Positions 9,107 to 17,582 of a DNA stretch of 64,000 bases are shown one piece after another. Below the pieces are notes generated by a model. It saw only the letters and a program-made list of their open reading frames with translations. It was not told the DNA's origin and searched no databases. The DNA comes from Barrientosiimonas humi. Lineage in GTDB: Bacteria > Actinomycetota > Actinomycetes > Actinomycetales > Dermatophilaceae. Within the stretch, counting starts at the first letter, position 1; each line of letters starts with the position of its first letter. Location: positions 1,023,375 through 1,087,374 of the forward strand of contig NZ_VFOK01000001.1 of the NCBI RefSeq assembly GCF_006716095.1, written 5' to 3'. Made by a program: the position numbers and the translations under genes.

Positions 9107-10002
9107 TCAGGGAAGCAGGACAACGCGGCCGCGGCCGCCCTGGCCGAACGCGTCGTAGGCGCGGTCGAACTCTGCCAAGGGGTACGTCTCGCGTACCCGG
9201 GCAGGCAACGAGCCGTCGGCGGTGGCTGCGAGCAGCTGGGCGAGCCGGACTCCGTCGGGCTGCACCCTGACGGAGCGGACCTCGACCGCGTCGGACGGTT
9301 CGGTGGTGCCGGTGACGACCTCGACGAGCCGGCCGCCAGGACGTACGACATCGCGGGCCCGCGCCCGGAGGTTCCCCGCGTCGAGCGCCGCGTCGACTTC
9401 GACACCGTCGAGGCTGGTGACGAGCCGGCCGCCGACGCTCTCGACGTACTCGCGGTCGGTCTCCCGAGCCAGGCCGACCACGTTCCAGCCGCGCTGAACG
9501 GCGAGCGGCACGGCGTAGCCGCCCACCCCGCCGGCCGCGCCGGTGACCAGGAGCGTCCGGTCAGGGGCGTCGAGGTCGTCGAGCAACGCCAGCGCCTGGT
9601 CGGCGGTGAGGCTGTTGAGCGGTACCGAAGCCGCGGCGACGTCGTCGAGCGCGTCGGGCAGGGCGGCGACGTCAGCGGCCGGAGCGACGATCTCCGTGGA
9701 CTGCCCACCGCGCTCCTTCACGGCTCCGGGGACGAGCCCGGCCACCCGAATCCTTGGCGCAGCGACGGATCGGCAACGCCGGGGCCCACTTCGGTCACGG
9801 TCCCCGCCACGTCCCACCCGAGCCCCTGCGGCTCGTCGGGCGCCCAGCCCTGTTCGAGGGCGTAGCCGGCGCGGACGTAGGTGTCGACGGGGTTGATGCC
9901 CGCCGCGGTGACTTTGATGCGCACGGCGTCGTCGGGAAGCGGCTCGGGCTCCACCTCGGCGAGACGTAGGCCGCCGTGCTGATCGGTCTGGAGTGCACGC
10001 AT
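9107..10002 (-). pseudogene. Frameshifted quinone oxidoreductase (MDR family)
   Basis: The N-terminal part (MRALQTDQHGGLRL onward, with the GINPVDTYVRAGY and GWDVAGTVTEVGPGV segments) and the C-terminal part (RVAGLVPGAV, GAAGGVGGYAV cofactor loop, FGQGGRGRVVLLP end) lie in different frames. The break is near 9752, where one base is missing between a CAA and an ATT codon. Together they would give about 298 residues, normal for the NADPH:quinone reductase family, with no zinc ligands. The ATG at 10002 has AGGAG seven bases upstream. A divergent HxlR-type regulator sits 135 bases away, the known QorR/qor arrangement. This is either a recent pseudogene or a sequencing error. Confidence 0.8.
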
Positions 10003-10040
10003 GGAGATGCTCCTTGGTCGTGGCGCGCGGATCTGACGTG

Positions 10041-10090
10041 AACTACTCTCGACAGCGGTGCTATCCAAAGGGAAGTAGTTACCTGAGAGT
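10041..10090. promoter_or_regulatory. Inverted repeats between qor and the HxlR regulator (putative operator)
   Basis: AACTACT at 10041-10047 is matched by AGTAGTT at 10074-10080. The adjoining ACTCTC (10045-10050) is matched by GAGAGT (10085-10090). Two nested inverted pairs in a 135-base divergent promoter region suit a dimeric HxlR regulator controlling both genes. Confidence 0.55.
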
Positions 10091-10137
10091 GCGTTGCGTT
10101 CCGCGGGGGCGCGCGCCCGGCCGAGAGGGGTCCGACC

Positions 10138-10542
10138 GTGCCGACGATGACCGCGGCGCAGCGCCGCAGCCAGGCGAAGCTGGACTACGACGCCTATCTC
10201 GCGGTCTGCCCCAGCCGGCAGGTGCTCGAACGGATCAGTGACAAGTGGGTCGCGCTCGTGCTGTGCGCGCTGGCCGACGGGGAGCAGCGCTACTCCGAGC
10301 TGGCGCGGCGGATCGCGGGCGTGAGCCCCAAGATGCTGACCCAGACCCTGCGCAACCTCGAGCGCGACGGGCTCGTCGTGCGCAGCGTGACCCCGACGGT
10401 GCCGGTCACCGTCGCATATGCCCTCACACCGCTGGGTTCCTCTCTGCAGCAACAGATTCGGCTGCTCAAGGGATGGGCCGAGCAGCACATCACCGAGATC
10501 GCCGAGGCGCGCGCGGCGTACGACGCGGGCGCCGACGCATGA
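10138..10542 (+). CDS. HxlR-family transcriptional regulator (QorR-like)
   Basis: This is a 134-residue winged helix-turn-helix protein. The family-typical N-terminal CP motif (AVCPSRQVLERISDKWVALVL) carries the single cysteine at about residue 24, used for redox sensing in this family. The recognition region (ARRIAGVSPKMLTQTLRNLERDGLV) and wing (VTPTVPVTVAYALTPLG) follow. The GTG start has GAGAGGGG seven bases upstream. It is divergent from the broken quinone reductase and overlaps the next gene by ATGA, so it is co-translated with a PfkB kinase. The redox or quinone signal is inferred from the family. Confidence 0.9.
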   Translation: MPTMTAAQRRSQAKLDYDAYLAVCPSRQVLERISDKWVALVLCALADGEQRYSELARRIAGVSPKMLTQTLRNLERDGLVVRSVTPTVPVTVAYALTPLGSSLQQQIRLLKGWAEQHITEIAEARAAYDAGADA

Positions 10543-11480
10543 GCCGGGTCATCCACACCGGTCAGGCGCTCGTCGACCTGGTGCTGCGCGTCGACGACCT
10601 CCCACGCCGCGGTGGCAACGTCATGGCCGACGAGGGCACCCGTTATGCCGCCGGTTCGGTGAACATCCTTCTGGCAGCAGCGCGTTCGGGCGCCGAGTGC
10701 GTGCTGGCGGGTGCGCACGGAACCGGGCCCAACGGCGACCTGATCCGGTCCGCGCTCGAGGCCGAGGGCGTCTCCGTCGTGGCCGAACCGGTCGCCGACC
10801 TCGACTCCGGCGTGTGCGTGGTCATGGTCGAACCGACGGGGGAGCGGACGTTCGTCACGACGCGCGCGGCCGAGCGACTGCTCACCGTCGACGGGCTCGC
10901 CGCCTCGGAACCGAGGCCGGGCGATCTCGTGTGCCTGACCGGCTACTCGCTCGTCGGCCGCACGCGCGATCCCCTGCTGGAGTGGCTCGACACGCTCGAC
11001 CCCGGAGCCCTCGTCGTCCTCGACCCCGGCGCGATCTTCGCCGATCTCGAGCCTGCCCTGCGCGAGCGGGTGCTGGCCCGTACGTCCGTGTGGACCTCGA
11101 ACGCCGACGAGGCTCGCGCCCTGGTCGGCGCCGGTGACGAGATCGACCTGGCGCAGGCGGCGCGTGCCGTCGCGAGCCTGCTCCCCGAGGGCGCGGTCGT
11201 GATCGTTCGAGACGGGCCCGCCGGGTGCGTGGTGCACGAGCGCGGAGCCAGCACCGACGTACCCGGATATCCACGAAAGCCCATAGACACCAACGGTGCT
11301 GGCGACGCGCACACGGGTGTGCTGGTCGCCGAGGCCGCGCAGGGCACCGACTGGGTCACGGCCGCGCGCCGCGGGAACGCGGCCGGCGCCATCAAGGTCA
11401 CCCGTGAGGGGCCGGCGACCGCCCCGACCCGCGCCGAGATCGACGCGTTCCTCGCGGCCGAGGAGGGTCAGCGGCCGTAG
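10539..11480 (+). CDS. PfkB-family carbohydrate kinase
   Basis: It encodes 313 residues of the ribokinase fold. The N-terminal substrate side has the GGNVMADEGTRYAAGSVNILLAAARSG stretch. The C-terminal signature DTNGAGDAHTG places the catalytic aspartate at about 256. It phosphorylates a sugar or sugar derivative with ATP; the substrate is not identifiable. It is coupled to the HxlR regulator upstream (ATGA overlap) and runs head-on into the dihydroxyacetone kinase operon, the two stops overlapping by 13 bases. Its link with either neighbour is suggestive only. Confidence 0.92.
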   Translation: MSRVIHTGQALVDLVLRVDDLPRRGGNVMADEGTRYAAGSVNILLAAARSGAECVLAGAHGTGPNGDLIRSALEAEGVSVVAEPVADLDSGVCVVMVEPTGERTFVTTRAAERLLTVDGLAASEPRPGDLVCLTGYSLVGRTRDPLLEWLDTLDPGALVVLDPGAIFADLEPALRERVLARTSVWTSNADEARALVGAGDEIDLAQAARAVASLLPEGAVVIVRDGPAGCVVHERGASTDVPGYPRKPIDTNGAGDAHTGVLVAEAAQGTDWVTAARRGNAAGAIKVTREGPATAPTRAEIDAFLAAEEGQRP

Positions 11481-13948
11481 CGGCGGATCGCGTCCTTCAC
11501 GGCCGGGATGCGCGCCGGCGCCATCGAGACCTCCCAGACGCCCCGGGCGAGCAGCGACATGGCGAGGCCCGGATCGCCGGCCATCTCGCCGCAGACCGCG
11601 ACAGGGATGCCGCGGCTGGCCGCCTGCTCGGTCAGCGCGTCGAGCACCCGCTTCATCGCGGAGGAGTCGGGGTCGAGCAGCGGCGCGAGGTCGGGCTCGG
11701 TGCGGTCCGCGGCGCTGAGATAGGCGGCGAGGTCGTTCGACCCGACCGACACGAAATCCACCACGTCGGCGAACTCCTCGACGGTCAGCGCCGCCGCCGG
11801 CACCTCGACCATGATGCCGACCGCCTCGGGTGCGGCGTGCTCGACACCGTCAGACACCAGCGACGCCACGGCCGCCTCGACCGCCTCGCGGAAGGCCTGG
11901 GCCTCCTCGACCGTCGTCACCATCGGCGCCATCACCGAGACGCGGTGCCCGACCGAGGCGCGCGCGATCGCGCGCAGCTGCGTGTGCAGCAGCTCGGGGT
12001 GGGCGAGCAGGTAGCGCAACCCGCGGATCCCCAGGAACCCGTTGTGCTCAGGGGTCACGTCGAGCGTGCGCACCGGCTTGTCCCCGCCTGCGTCGAGCAC
12101 CCGCACCACGACGGGCCGGTCGCCCAGCACGTCGAGGATCTCGGTCAGGTCGTCGCGCTGGGTGTCCTCGTCGGGATAGGTCTCGCGGTCGAGCACGAGC
12201 AGCTCGGTGCGCAGCAACCCGACCCCGTCGGCGCCGTTGGCCACCGCCGCTCGCGCGTCGGCGACTGACCCCACATTGGCGGCCACGAGAACCGAACGTC
12301 CCTGGAAATCAACGGGTTCCACGGCCTGCTCGCGCAGCTCGGCCGTGCGCCGATCCTGCGCTTCGGCGCGCTCCCGAGCCCGACGTACGTCATCGGCCGG
12401 CGGGTCGATCGCGACCGTGCCGTCCGCCCCGTCGAGGACCACCTGCGCGCCCTCGTCGACGTCGTCGACGCGGGGGAACCGGATCACCATGGGGAGCCCC
12501 AGCCCGCGCGCGACGACCACCGCGTGCGCGGTGGGGGAGCCGCCGCCGAGGGCAACCCCGACGGCGCCCTGCTCGACCAGCTCGGTGACCTCGGCCGGGC
12601 CGACCTCGTCGGCGAGCACCACTGCGCCGCTGACGGATTCGTCGATGCGCGACACCTCGACGCCCAGGTGGCGCAGCACCCGGGCACCCGCCTCGCGCAC
12701 GTCGATGGCACGAGCGGCCACGACCTCGTCGTCGCTGGCCGCCAGGTCGTCGGCAAGCCGTCGGACCTCCCGCCACCACGACTGCGCCGCGCCGTCGGAC
12801 AGGTCGGCGACCGCCGCGTCGAGCAGCGAGGGATCACGCAGGATCGCGGCGTGCGCCTGGGCCAGGTCGTCGCCGCCGTCGAGCTCGGCTGCCGCGACGT
12901 CGACCGCGTCGCTCAGCCGTTCCCGTTCCTCGGCCGGCTCGCCGACCCGGGACGGTGCGGGAAGGTCGTCCGGCAGGTCGCCGAGGCGGTGCGCCGGGCC
13001 GACGGCGAGACCGGGGGAGGCGGGCGTACCGGCGGTCGTTGCCGAAAGGTCAATTCTGGTGGGTGCGCCGGCGGTGGCACCGGCGACAAGTGACCTCTCA
13101 GCGTCGCCCGGGCTCGCCTTGTCGTTCGTGCCGCCCGTGCCTCCTACGCCGGACGGTGCGTCGATGCCCGCCTCGCCGAACCCGGCGCGAACGGCCTCCG
13201 CGACCTGGTCGAGCACGGCCTCGGCTCCGTCCCCCGACGCCTCCAGGGTGACCTGGTCACCGGCGCGGGTGCCGAGGCGTACGACGGACATCACCGAGCG
13301 CAGGTCGACCGGACTCTTGCCCTCGACCGACACGGTCACCGGGACCGCCGAGGAGGACACCAGGCGTGCCAGCTCGGCGGCCGGACGCGCATGCAGGCCA
13401 AGCGGATTCACGATCTCGACCGTGCGGGTGGTCGCGGCCGGGCCGGCAGCAGCACCGCGCTCGGAACCGTCAGCGTCCGCCCCGCCGGCACCCGCGCCGC
13501 CACCAACCGCGCCCGCGTCGCCACCCGCTGCACCAACCGCGCCCGCGCCGCCACCATCCGCGCCCGCATCGCCGCCGGCCTCCCGCGCAGCAGCCACCAC
13601 GGCGCTCAGCCCACCGCCGCCCTCGGCGGCGACGGCAGCGGCGATCGCGCCCTCGACCACGGGGGCCTCGACGATCACCCGCCGCTCGGCAACGTCCGGA
13701 TCGGCCATCTCCAGCGCCATCTCGGTGGTCAGCAGCGCCGAGCCGAGGTCGTACAGGATCGCGACCCCGTCACCGGTGTCGGCCTCGTCGAGCGCCGTGC
13801 TGATCAGGTCGAACGACGTGCCCACGCCGCCCGAGCCGTCACCACCGGCCGCGACGAGGCGCACCGACGGCGCCATCTGCGAGGCGAGCTCGACGACACC
13901 TTCCGCCACCTGCGCGCTGTGCGAGACGACGACGAGTCCGACGCTCAT
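11468..13948 (-). CDS. dhaM: DhaM-type phosphodonor: EIIA(DhaM)-HPr-full-length EI fusion
   Basis: This 826-residue protein delivers phosphate from phosphoenolpyruvate to DhaL. Domain order is: DhaM EIIA (1-125, His10 in VVVSHS); an alanine- and glycine-rich linker (126-172); HPr (175-262, His186 in NPLGLHARP); and enzyme I (about 305-826). EI has His475 in GGGSPTAHAVVVAR and an intact PEP-binding barrel (NGFLGIRGLRYLL, VSVGSNDLAAYL, VAVCGEMAGDP). In Escherichia coli DhaM stops in the EI N-terminal part; here EI is complete. That would let the protein charge itself from PEP without separate PtsI and PtsH. It is the third gene of dhaK-dhaL-dhaM, overlapping dhaL by ATGA. Confidence 0.95.
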   Translation of the reverse strand: MSVGLVVVSHSAQVAEGVVELASQMAPSVRLVAAGGDGSGGVGTSFDLISTALDEADTGDGVAILYDLGSALLTTEMALEMADPDVAERRVIVEAPVVEGAIAAAVAAEGGGGLSAVVAAAREAGGDAGADGGGAGAVGAAGGDAGAVGGGAGAGGADADGSERGAAAGPAATTRTVEIVNPLGLHARPAAELARLVSSSAVPVTVSVEGKSPVDLRSVMSVVRLGTRAGDQVTLEASGDGAEAVLDQVAEAVRAGFGEAGIDAPSGVGGTGGTNDKASPGDAERSLVAGATAGAPTRIDLSATTAGTPASPGLAVGPAHRLGDLPDDLPAPSRVGEPAEERERLSDAVDVAAAELDGGDDLAQAHAAILRDPSLLDAAVADLSDGAAQSWWREVRRLADDLAASDDEVVAARAIDVREAGARVLRHLGVEVSRIDESVSGAVVLADEVGPAEVTELVEQGAVGVALGGGSPTAHAVVVARGLGLPMVIRFPRVDDVDEGAQVVLDGADGTVAIDPPADDVRRARERAEAQDRRTAELREQAVEPVDFQGRSVLVAANVGSVADARAAVANGADGVGLLRTELLVLDRETYPDEDTQRDDLTEILDVLGDRPVVVRVLDAGGDKPVRTLDVTPEHNGFLGIRGLRYLLAHPELLHTQLRAIARASVGHRVSVMAPMVTTVEEAQAFREAVEAAVASLVSDGVEHAAPEAVGIMVEVPAAALTVEEFADVVDFVSVGSNDLAAYLSAADRTEPDLAPLLDPDSSAMKRVLDALTEQAASRGIPVAVCGEMAGDPGLAMSLLARGVWEVSMAPARIPAVKDAIRRYGR

Positions 13949-14583
13949 CCCGCGCTGGAGGCGCTGGTCGCGAGGCTGCGCAGGAGGTACGCCGTGCTCT
14001 GGGCTCCGGGGTCGACGTGACCCACCGAGCGCTCACCGAGGTAGGACGCGCGCCCCTTGCGCGCCTCCAGCGGGGCGGTCTCCGAGGCTGCCTGCTCCGC
14101 GGCGGCGGCCGCGGCCTCGAGCACGTCGGCCACCGACCCTTCCTCGGCCGCAGACTGGGCGGCCTGCACCGCGGGCTCGAACGCGTCGATCATCGTCTTG
14201 TCTCCGACGGCAGCCTTGCCGCGCGCCACGACGCCCTCGGCCGCGGCCGACAGCGCGTCGGAAACCATTGCCGCGTCGAGGGTCTCGGCGTCGCCCACCT
14301 TCGTCGCCGCGCGCAGGAACGCGGTGCCGAACAGCGGACCCGACGCCCCTCCGACCGTGGAGATCAGCGTCGTCGCCACGAGCTTGAGCACCGCGCCGGG
14401 CGTGCCGGGCTCGTCGGCGTCGAGCTTCTCGACCACCGCGCGGAACCCGCGCACCAGGTTGGCGCCGTGGTCGCCGTCGCCGATCTCGCGGTCGAGATGG
14501 GTGAGCTCGGTGTGGTGCTGCTCGATCGTCTCGGCCATCTGCCGCACCGCAGCGGCGGTCGCGGCGGCGTCGCAGCTCGCCAT
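13945..14583 (-). CDS. dhaL: Dihydroxyacetone kinase ADP-binding subunit
   Basis: DhaL holds a tightly bound ADP that is rephosphorylated by DhaM and passes phosphate to dihydroxyacetone on DhaK. The 212 residues begin an eight-helix barrel. The magnesium-binding aspartates at about 31, 36 and 38 lie in DREIGDGDHG. The lid loop GGASGPLFGTAF and the C-terminal DPGAQSTAYLL are readable. Its ATG sits in the dhaK stop (TGATG), and its stop overlaps the dhaM start, so the three are translationally coupled. Confidence 0.96.
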   Translation of the reverse strand: MASCDAAATAAAVRQMAETIEQHHTELTHLDREIGDGDHGANLVRGFRAVVEKLDADEPGTPGAVLKLVATTLISTVGGASGPLFGTAFLRAATKVGDAETLDAAMVSDALSAAAEGVVARGKAAVGDKTMIDAFEPAVQAAQSAAEEGSVADVLEAAAAAAEQAASETAPLEARKGRASYLGERSVGHVDPGAQSTAYLLRSLATSASSAG

Positions 14584-15584
14584 CAGGCGTCCCGTCGCAG
14601 GGCGATGGTGCTGACCGGGGCGTCCCACAGCTCGGTGAGCTGCTCGTCCAGCCGCAGCAGGGTGATCGACATTCCTTGCATCTCCAATGACGTGATGTAG
14701 TTGCCGACGAGCGACCGGCTGACCTCGATCCCCTTGTCGGACAAGAACTTTCGGGCACTGTTGTACGCGAGGTACAGCTCGATGACCGGCGTGCCGCCCA
14801 TCCCGTTGACGAACAGGAGCACCTGGTCGCCCTCGGCGTACGGCAGGTCGTCGACGATCGCGGTCAGCAGCGTCTCGACGATGGCGTCGGCCGGCTGCAG
14901 CTTGACCTTCTCGCGGCCGGGCTCGCCGTGGATGCCGATGCCGAGCTCGATCTCGTCGTCGCCGAGCTCGAACGACGGCTCGCCCGAGTGCGGCACGGTG
15001 CACGGCGTGAGCGCGACACCCATCGAGCGCACCTGGCGGACGACCTTCTCGGCGACCGCGGTCACCTCGTCGAGGGAGTCGCCGCGCTCGGCCGCGGCGC
15101 CGGCGATCTTCTCGACCAGGACGGTGCCGGCGACGCCGCGGCGGCCGGCGGTGAAGGTGGAGTCCTTCACGGCGACGTCGTCGTCCACGATCACCGAGCG
15201 CACCTCGATGTCCTCGGCTGCGGCCAGCTCGGCGGCGGTCTCGAAGTTGAGCACGTCGCCGGTGTAGTTCTTCACGATGTGCAGCACGCCCGCGCCGCCG
15301 TCGACCGCCTGGGTCGCGGCCAGCACCTGGTCGGGCGTGGGTGAGGTGAACACGGCGCCGGGCGCGGCCGCCGAGAGCATCCCGCGGCCGACGAACCCGC
15401 CGTGCAGCGGCTCGTGGCCCGAGCCGCCGCCCGACACCAGCGCGACCTTGCCCTCCACGGGTGCGTCGGCGCGCACGACGTAGTCGGGCTTGGTGCGCAC
15501 GGTGATCAGGTCGGGGTGCGCCTGCGCCATCCCGGCCAGCGCCTCGCTGACCACCTCGTCGGGGTCGTTGATGATCTTCTTCAC
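14583..15584 (-). CDS. dhaK: Dihydroxyacetone kinase substrate subunit
   Basis: DhaK binds dihydroxyacetone covalently as a hemiaminal and receives phosphate from DhaL to give dihydroxyacetone phosphate. The 333 residues hold the expected site: His57 in SGGGSGHEP, Asp110 in NYTGD, and the covalent His219 in GIGIHGEPG. The GTG start at 15584 has AAGGAG seven bases upstream. It heads the dhaKLM operon. Regulation may involve the 19-base palindrome at 15685-15703; no dhaR-type regulator is adjacent. Confidence 0.96.
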   Translation of the reverse strand: MKKIINDPDEVVSEALAGMAQAHPDLITVRTKPDYVVRADAPVEGKVALVSGGGSGHEPLHGGFVGRGMLSAAAPGAVFTSPTPDQVLAATQAVDGGAGVLHIVKNYTGDVLNFETAAELAAAEDIEVRSVIVDDDVAVKDSTFTAGRRGVAGTVLVEKIAGAAAERGDSLDEVTAVAEKVVRQVRSMGVALTPCTVPHSGEPSFELGDDEIELGIGIHGEPGREKVKLQPADAIVETLLTAIVDDLPYAEGDQVLLFVNGMGGTPVIELYLAYNSARKFLSDKGIEVSRSLVGNYITSLEMQGMSITLLRLDEQLTELWDAPVSTIALRRDA

Positions 15585-15684
15585 GTCGCGGCTCCTTCGT
15601 GGCGGGTACCCCCTCGATCTTGCCGTCCAGCGCTGCCGCGCGCAGCCCTTCGTCCACCTCGTCCTGTGTGACCTGCGCCGCCCG

Positions 15685-15703
15685 ACGTTGATCCGATCAA
15701 CGT
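15685..15703. promoter_or_regulatory. Perfect 19-bp palindrome between dhaK and citrate synthase
   Basis: ACGTTGATC and GATCAACGT flank a single central base. The site lies in the 153-base divergent region, about 100 bases before dhaK and 35 before the citrate synthase start. It looks like an operator for a dimeric regulator that is unidentified; the nearby helix-turn-helix/citrate-synthase protein is one candidate. Confidence 0.6.
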
Positions 15704-15737
15704 TGGCCCCCGCAGCCGGCGGCACGACCGTGGCGCC

Positions 15738-16892
15738 ATGACCACCACTACGCCCCAGCCCATCGTCACTCCGCCCGGACTCGCCGGGGTCGTCGTCGCC
15801 GACACCGCCGTCGGTGACGTGCGCGGCGACGACGGCTTCTTCCACTACCGGCAGTACGACGCCCTCGACCTGGCACGGCACGTCACCTTCGAGGAGGTCT
15901 GGCACCTGATGGTCCGCGGCACGCTCCCGGACGCGGCGCAGGCCCGGGCCTGGGCTGCCGAGGTGGCGGCGGCCGCGGAGCCGGCCGAGGACGTACGCCG
16001 GGAGCTGACCGAGGTGCTGCGGCGCGTCGGTGGCGGCGCCGACCCGCTGATGTCGCTGCGCACGGCGCTGTCGGCGTACGGCGCGCTCACCGGGCTGCGG
16101 CCGCTGTGGGACCTCGACCCCGAGCAACGGACGGCGGACGCCGTGCGCGTCGCCGCGATCGTGCCGTGGCTGGTCACCGCCGCCCACCGGCTCGCGCAGG
16201 GCGCGCAGCCGCTCGCGCCGCGCCCGGAGCTGGGCGTGGTCGGGAGCTATCTGTGGCTGCTCAGCGGCGAGGAGCCGCGCGAGGCGCACGTGCGCGCGAT
16301 CAGCCGATACCTCTGCCTCACCGTCGACCACGGCTTCAACGCCTCGACGTTCACCGCGCGCGTGATCGCCTCGACCGGCGCCGACCTGGCGGCCTGCGTC
16401 GTCGGCGGCATCGGCGCGCTCTCCGGACCGCTGCACGGCGGTGCGCCCTCGAGGGCGCTCGACGCGCTGGATGCCATCGGCACCGTCGACAACGCCTACC
16501 CGTGGGCGCTCGAGCAGCTGCGGTCGGGGGAGCGGGTGATGGGCTTCGGGCACGCGATCTATCGCGGTCCCGACCCACGCTCGGAGCTGCTGCGGGAGAC
16601 CGTGATCGAGCTCGGTGGACCGACCGCCGAGCTGGCCGTGGCGGCCGAGGCGGAGGTCGTGCGCGCGCTGGCGGAGCACAAGCCGGAGCGGGTGCTGCGT
16701 GCCAACGTGGAGTACTACGCCGGCGTCGTCATGCAGTCGTGCGGGATCCCGCGGTCGATGTTCACCCCGACCTTCGCGGTGAGCCGGGTCGTCGGCTGGA
16801 CCGCCCACGTCCTGGAGCAGGCGCAGCAGCGCAAGATCATCCGGCCGAGCTCGAGGTACGTCGGTCCGCCCGCGCCGCAGCCGTTGCCCTGA
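15738..16892 (+). CDS. Citrate synthase (CitA-like)
   Basis: It condenses acetyl-CoA (or another acyl-CoA) with oxaloacetate. The 384 residues show the citrate synthase core with catalytic histidines in GPLHGGAPS and GFGHAIYRGPDPR. The third catalytic position, normally aspartate, reads NVEYYAG, a glutamate. The C-terminal RPSSRYVGP is typical of the family. A second, helix-turn-helix-fused homologue is encoded 0.7 kb away on the opposite strand. The pairing suggests either heteromer formation or a regulator-enzyme pair. It could be a 2-methylcitrate synthase, but no prp genes are nearby. Confidence 0.88.
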   Translation: MTTTTPQPIVTPPGLAGVVVADTAVGDVRGDDGFFHYRQYDALDLARHVTFEEVWHLMVRGTLPDAAQARAWAAEVAAAAEPAEDVRRELTEVLRRVGGGADPLMSLRTALSAYGALTGLRPLWDLDPEQRTADAVRVAAIVPWLVTAAHRLAQGAQPLAPRPELGVVGSYLWLLSGEEPREAHVRAISRYLCLTVDHGFNASTFTARVIASTGADLAACVVGGIGALSGPLHGGAPSRALDALDAIGTVDNAYPWALEQLRSGERVMGFGHAIYRGPDPRSELLRETVIELGGPTAELAVAAEAEVVRALAEHKPERVLRANVEYYAGVVMQSCGIPRSMFTPTFAVSRVVGWTAHVLEQAQQRKIIRPSSRYVGPPAPQPLP

Positions 16893-16938
16893 CGTCCGGT
16901 CACCGGCGGGCGGTCTGGTGCCGTGCGACCATGCCGGT

Positions 16939-17469
16939 ATGCGCGACGAGACCGAGCTCGACGTCGGAGAGGCCGTCCAGGTCTTCTGGGAGGCCGCGCG
17001 CAACCACGCGAGGCTCAACCCGGCGCCGGCCTATTTCGGCAGGACGCCGCTGGAGACCGTGCCGCCGCCGGCCTGGTCGTTCGGCGGCACCCAGGAGCAG
17101 GCGGGCGAGCTCGCGGCGCTCGTGCTCGACGGTCGCAAGACGGCGACCGCCAGCGCGCTGTGGGACTACGAGGCCGAGGACGAGCCGCTGCCGAAGGTCG
17201 GGCAGATGTCGATCGTCCTCGACGGCCATCAGCGGCCGGTCGCGCTCATCGTGACGACCGAGGTCGCCACGGTGCCGTTCGACCGGGTCGACGCCGAGCA
17301 CGCCGCGGCCGAGGGCGAGGGGGACCGGTCGCTCGATCACTGGCGCGAGACGCACGAGCGGTTCTTCCGCGAGTTCCGTTCGCACGAGAGGGATTTCGAC
17401 CCTTCGATGCCGGTGGTGATCGAACGGTTCAGGGTGCTCTATCCCAAGCCGCCCAAGGCGGGCGAGTAG
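16939..17469 (+). CDS. ASCH domain protein
   Basis: This 176-residue protein has the ASCH/PUA-like fold signature: a helix-rich N terminus, the WSFGGTQEQAGELAALVLDGRKTATASALWDYE motif region, and a DHWRETHERFFREF helix near the C terminus. ASCH proteins are thought to bind RNA or modified nucleosides; no specific role is known for this one. The ATG at 16939 has GACCAT six bases upstream (leaderless pattern). Its last codons and stop (PKPPKAGE) lie in DNA resembling the end of the dispersed repeat that follows, so the tail may have been acquired from it. Confidence 0.85.
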   Translation: MRDETELDVGEAVQVFWEAARNHARLNPAPAYFGRTPLETVPPPAWSFGGTQEQAGELAALVLDGRKTATASALWDYEAEDEPLPKVGQMSIVLDGHQRPVALIVTTEVATVPFDRVDAEHAAAEGEGDRSLDHWRETHERFFREFRSHERDFDPSMPVVIERFRVLYPKPPKAGE

Positions 17470-17503
17470 TCCACGCGCCGAAGCCGGTCGAACAGTCAAG
17501 CCG

Positions 17504-17550
17504 CCCAAGCCGGTCGAGTAGTCGCGAGGGACGAGCGACGTATCGAGACC
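17504..17550 (-). repeat. Dispersed hairpin-like repeat, copy C
   Basis: This inverted copy of the element at 1489-1537 matches closely: on the minus strand it starts GGTCTCGATACG and ends CTACTCGACCGGCTTGGG. It lies between the convergent stops of the ASCH gene and the helix-turn-helix/citrate-synthase gene. A partial, degenerate copy overlaps the ASCH stop at about 17450-17475. Confidence 0.85.
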
Positions 17551-17582
17551 CCTTCCTCGAGACCCCCTGCTCGAGCACCGCC

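Noticed and set aside
13450-13600. GC-rich trinucleotide-like repeats in dhaM considered as a separate repeat element
   Set aside because: They encode the in-frame Ala/Gly linker between the EIIA and HPr domains, a normal flexible tether.
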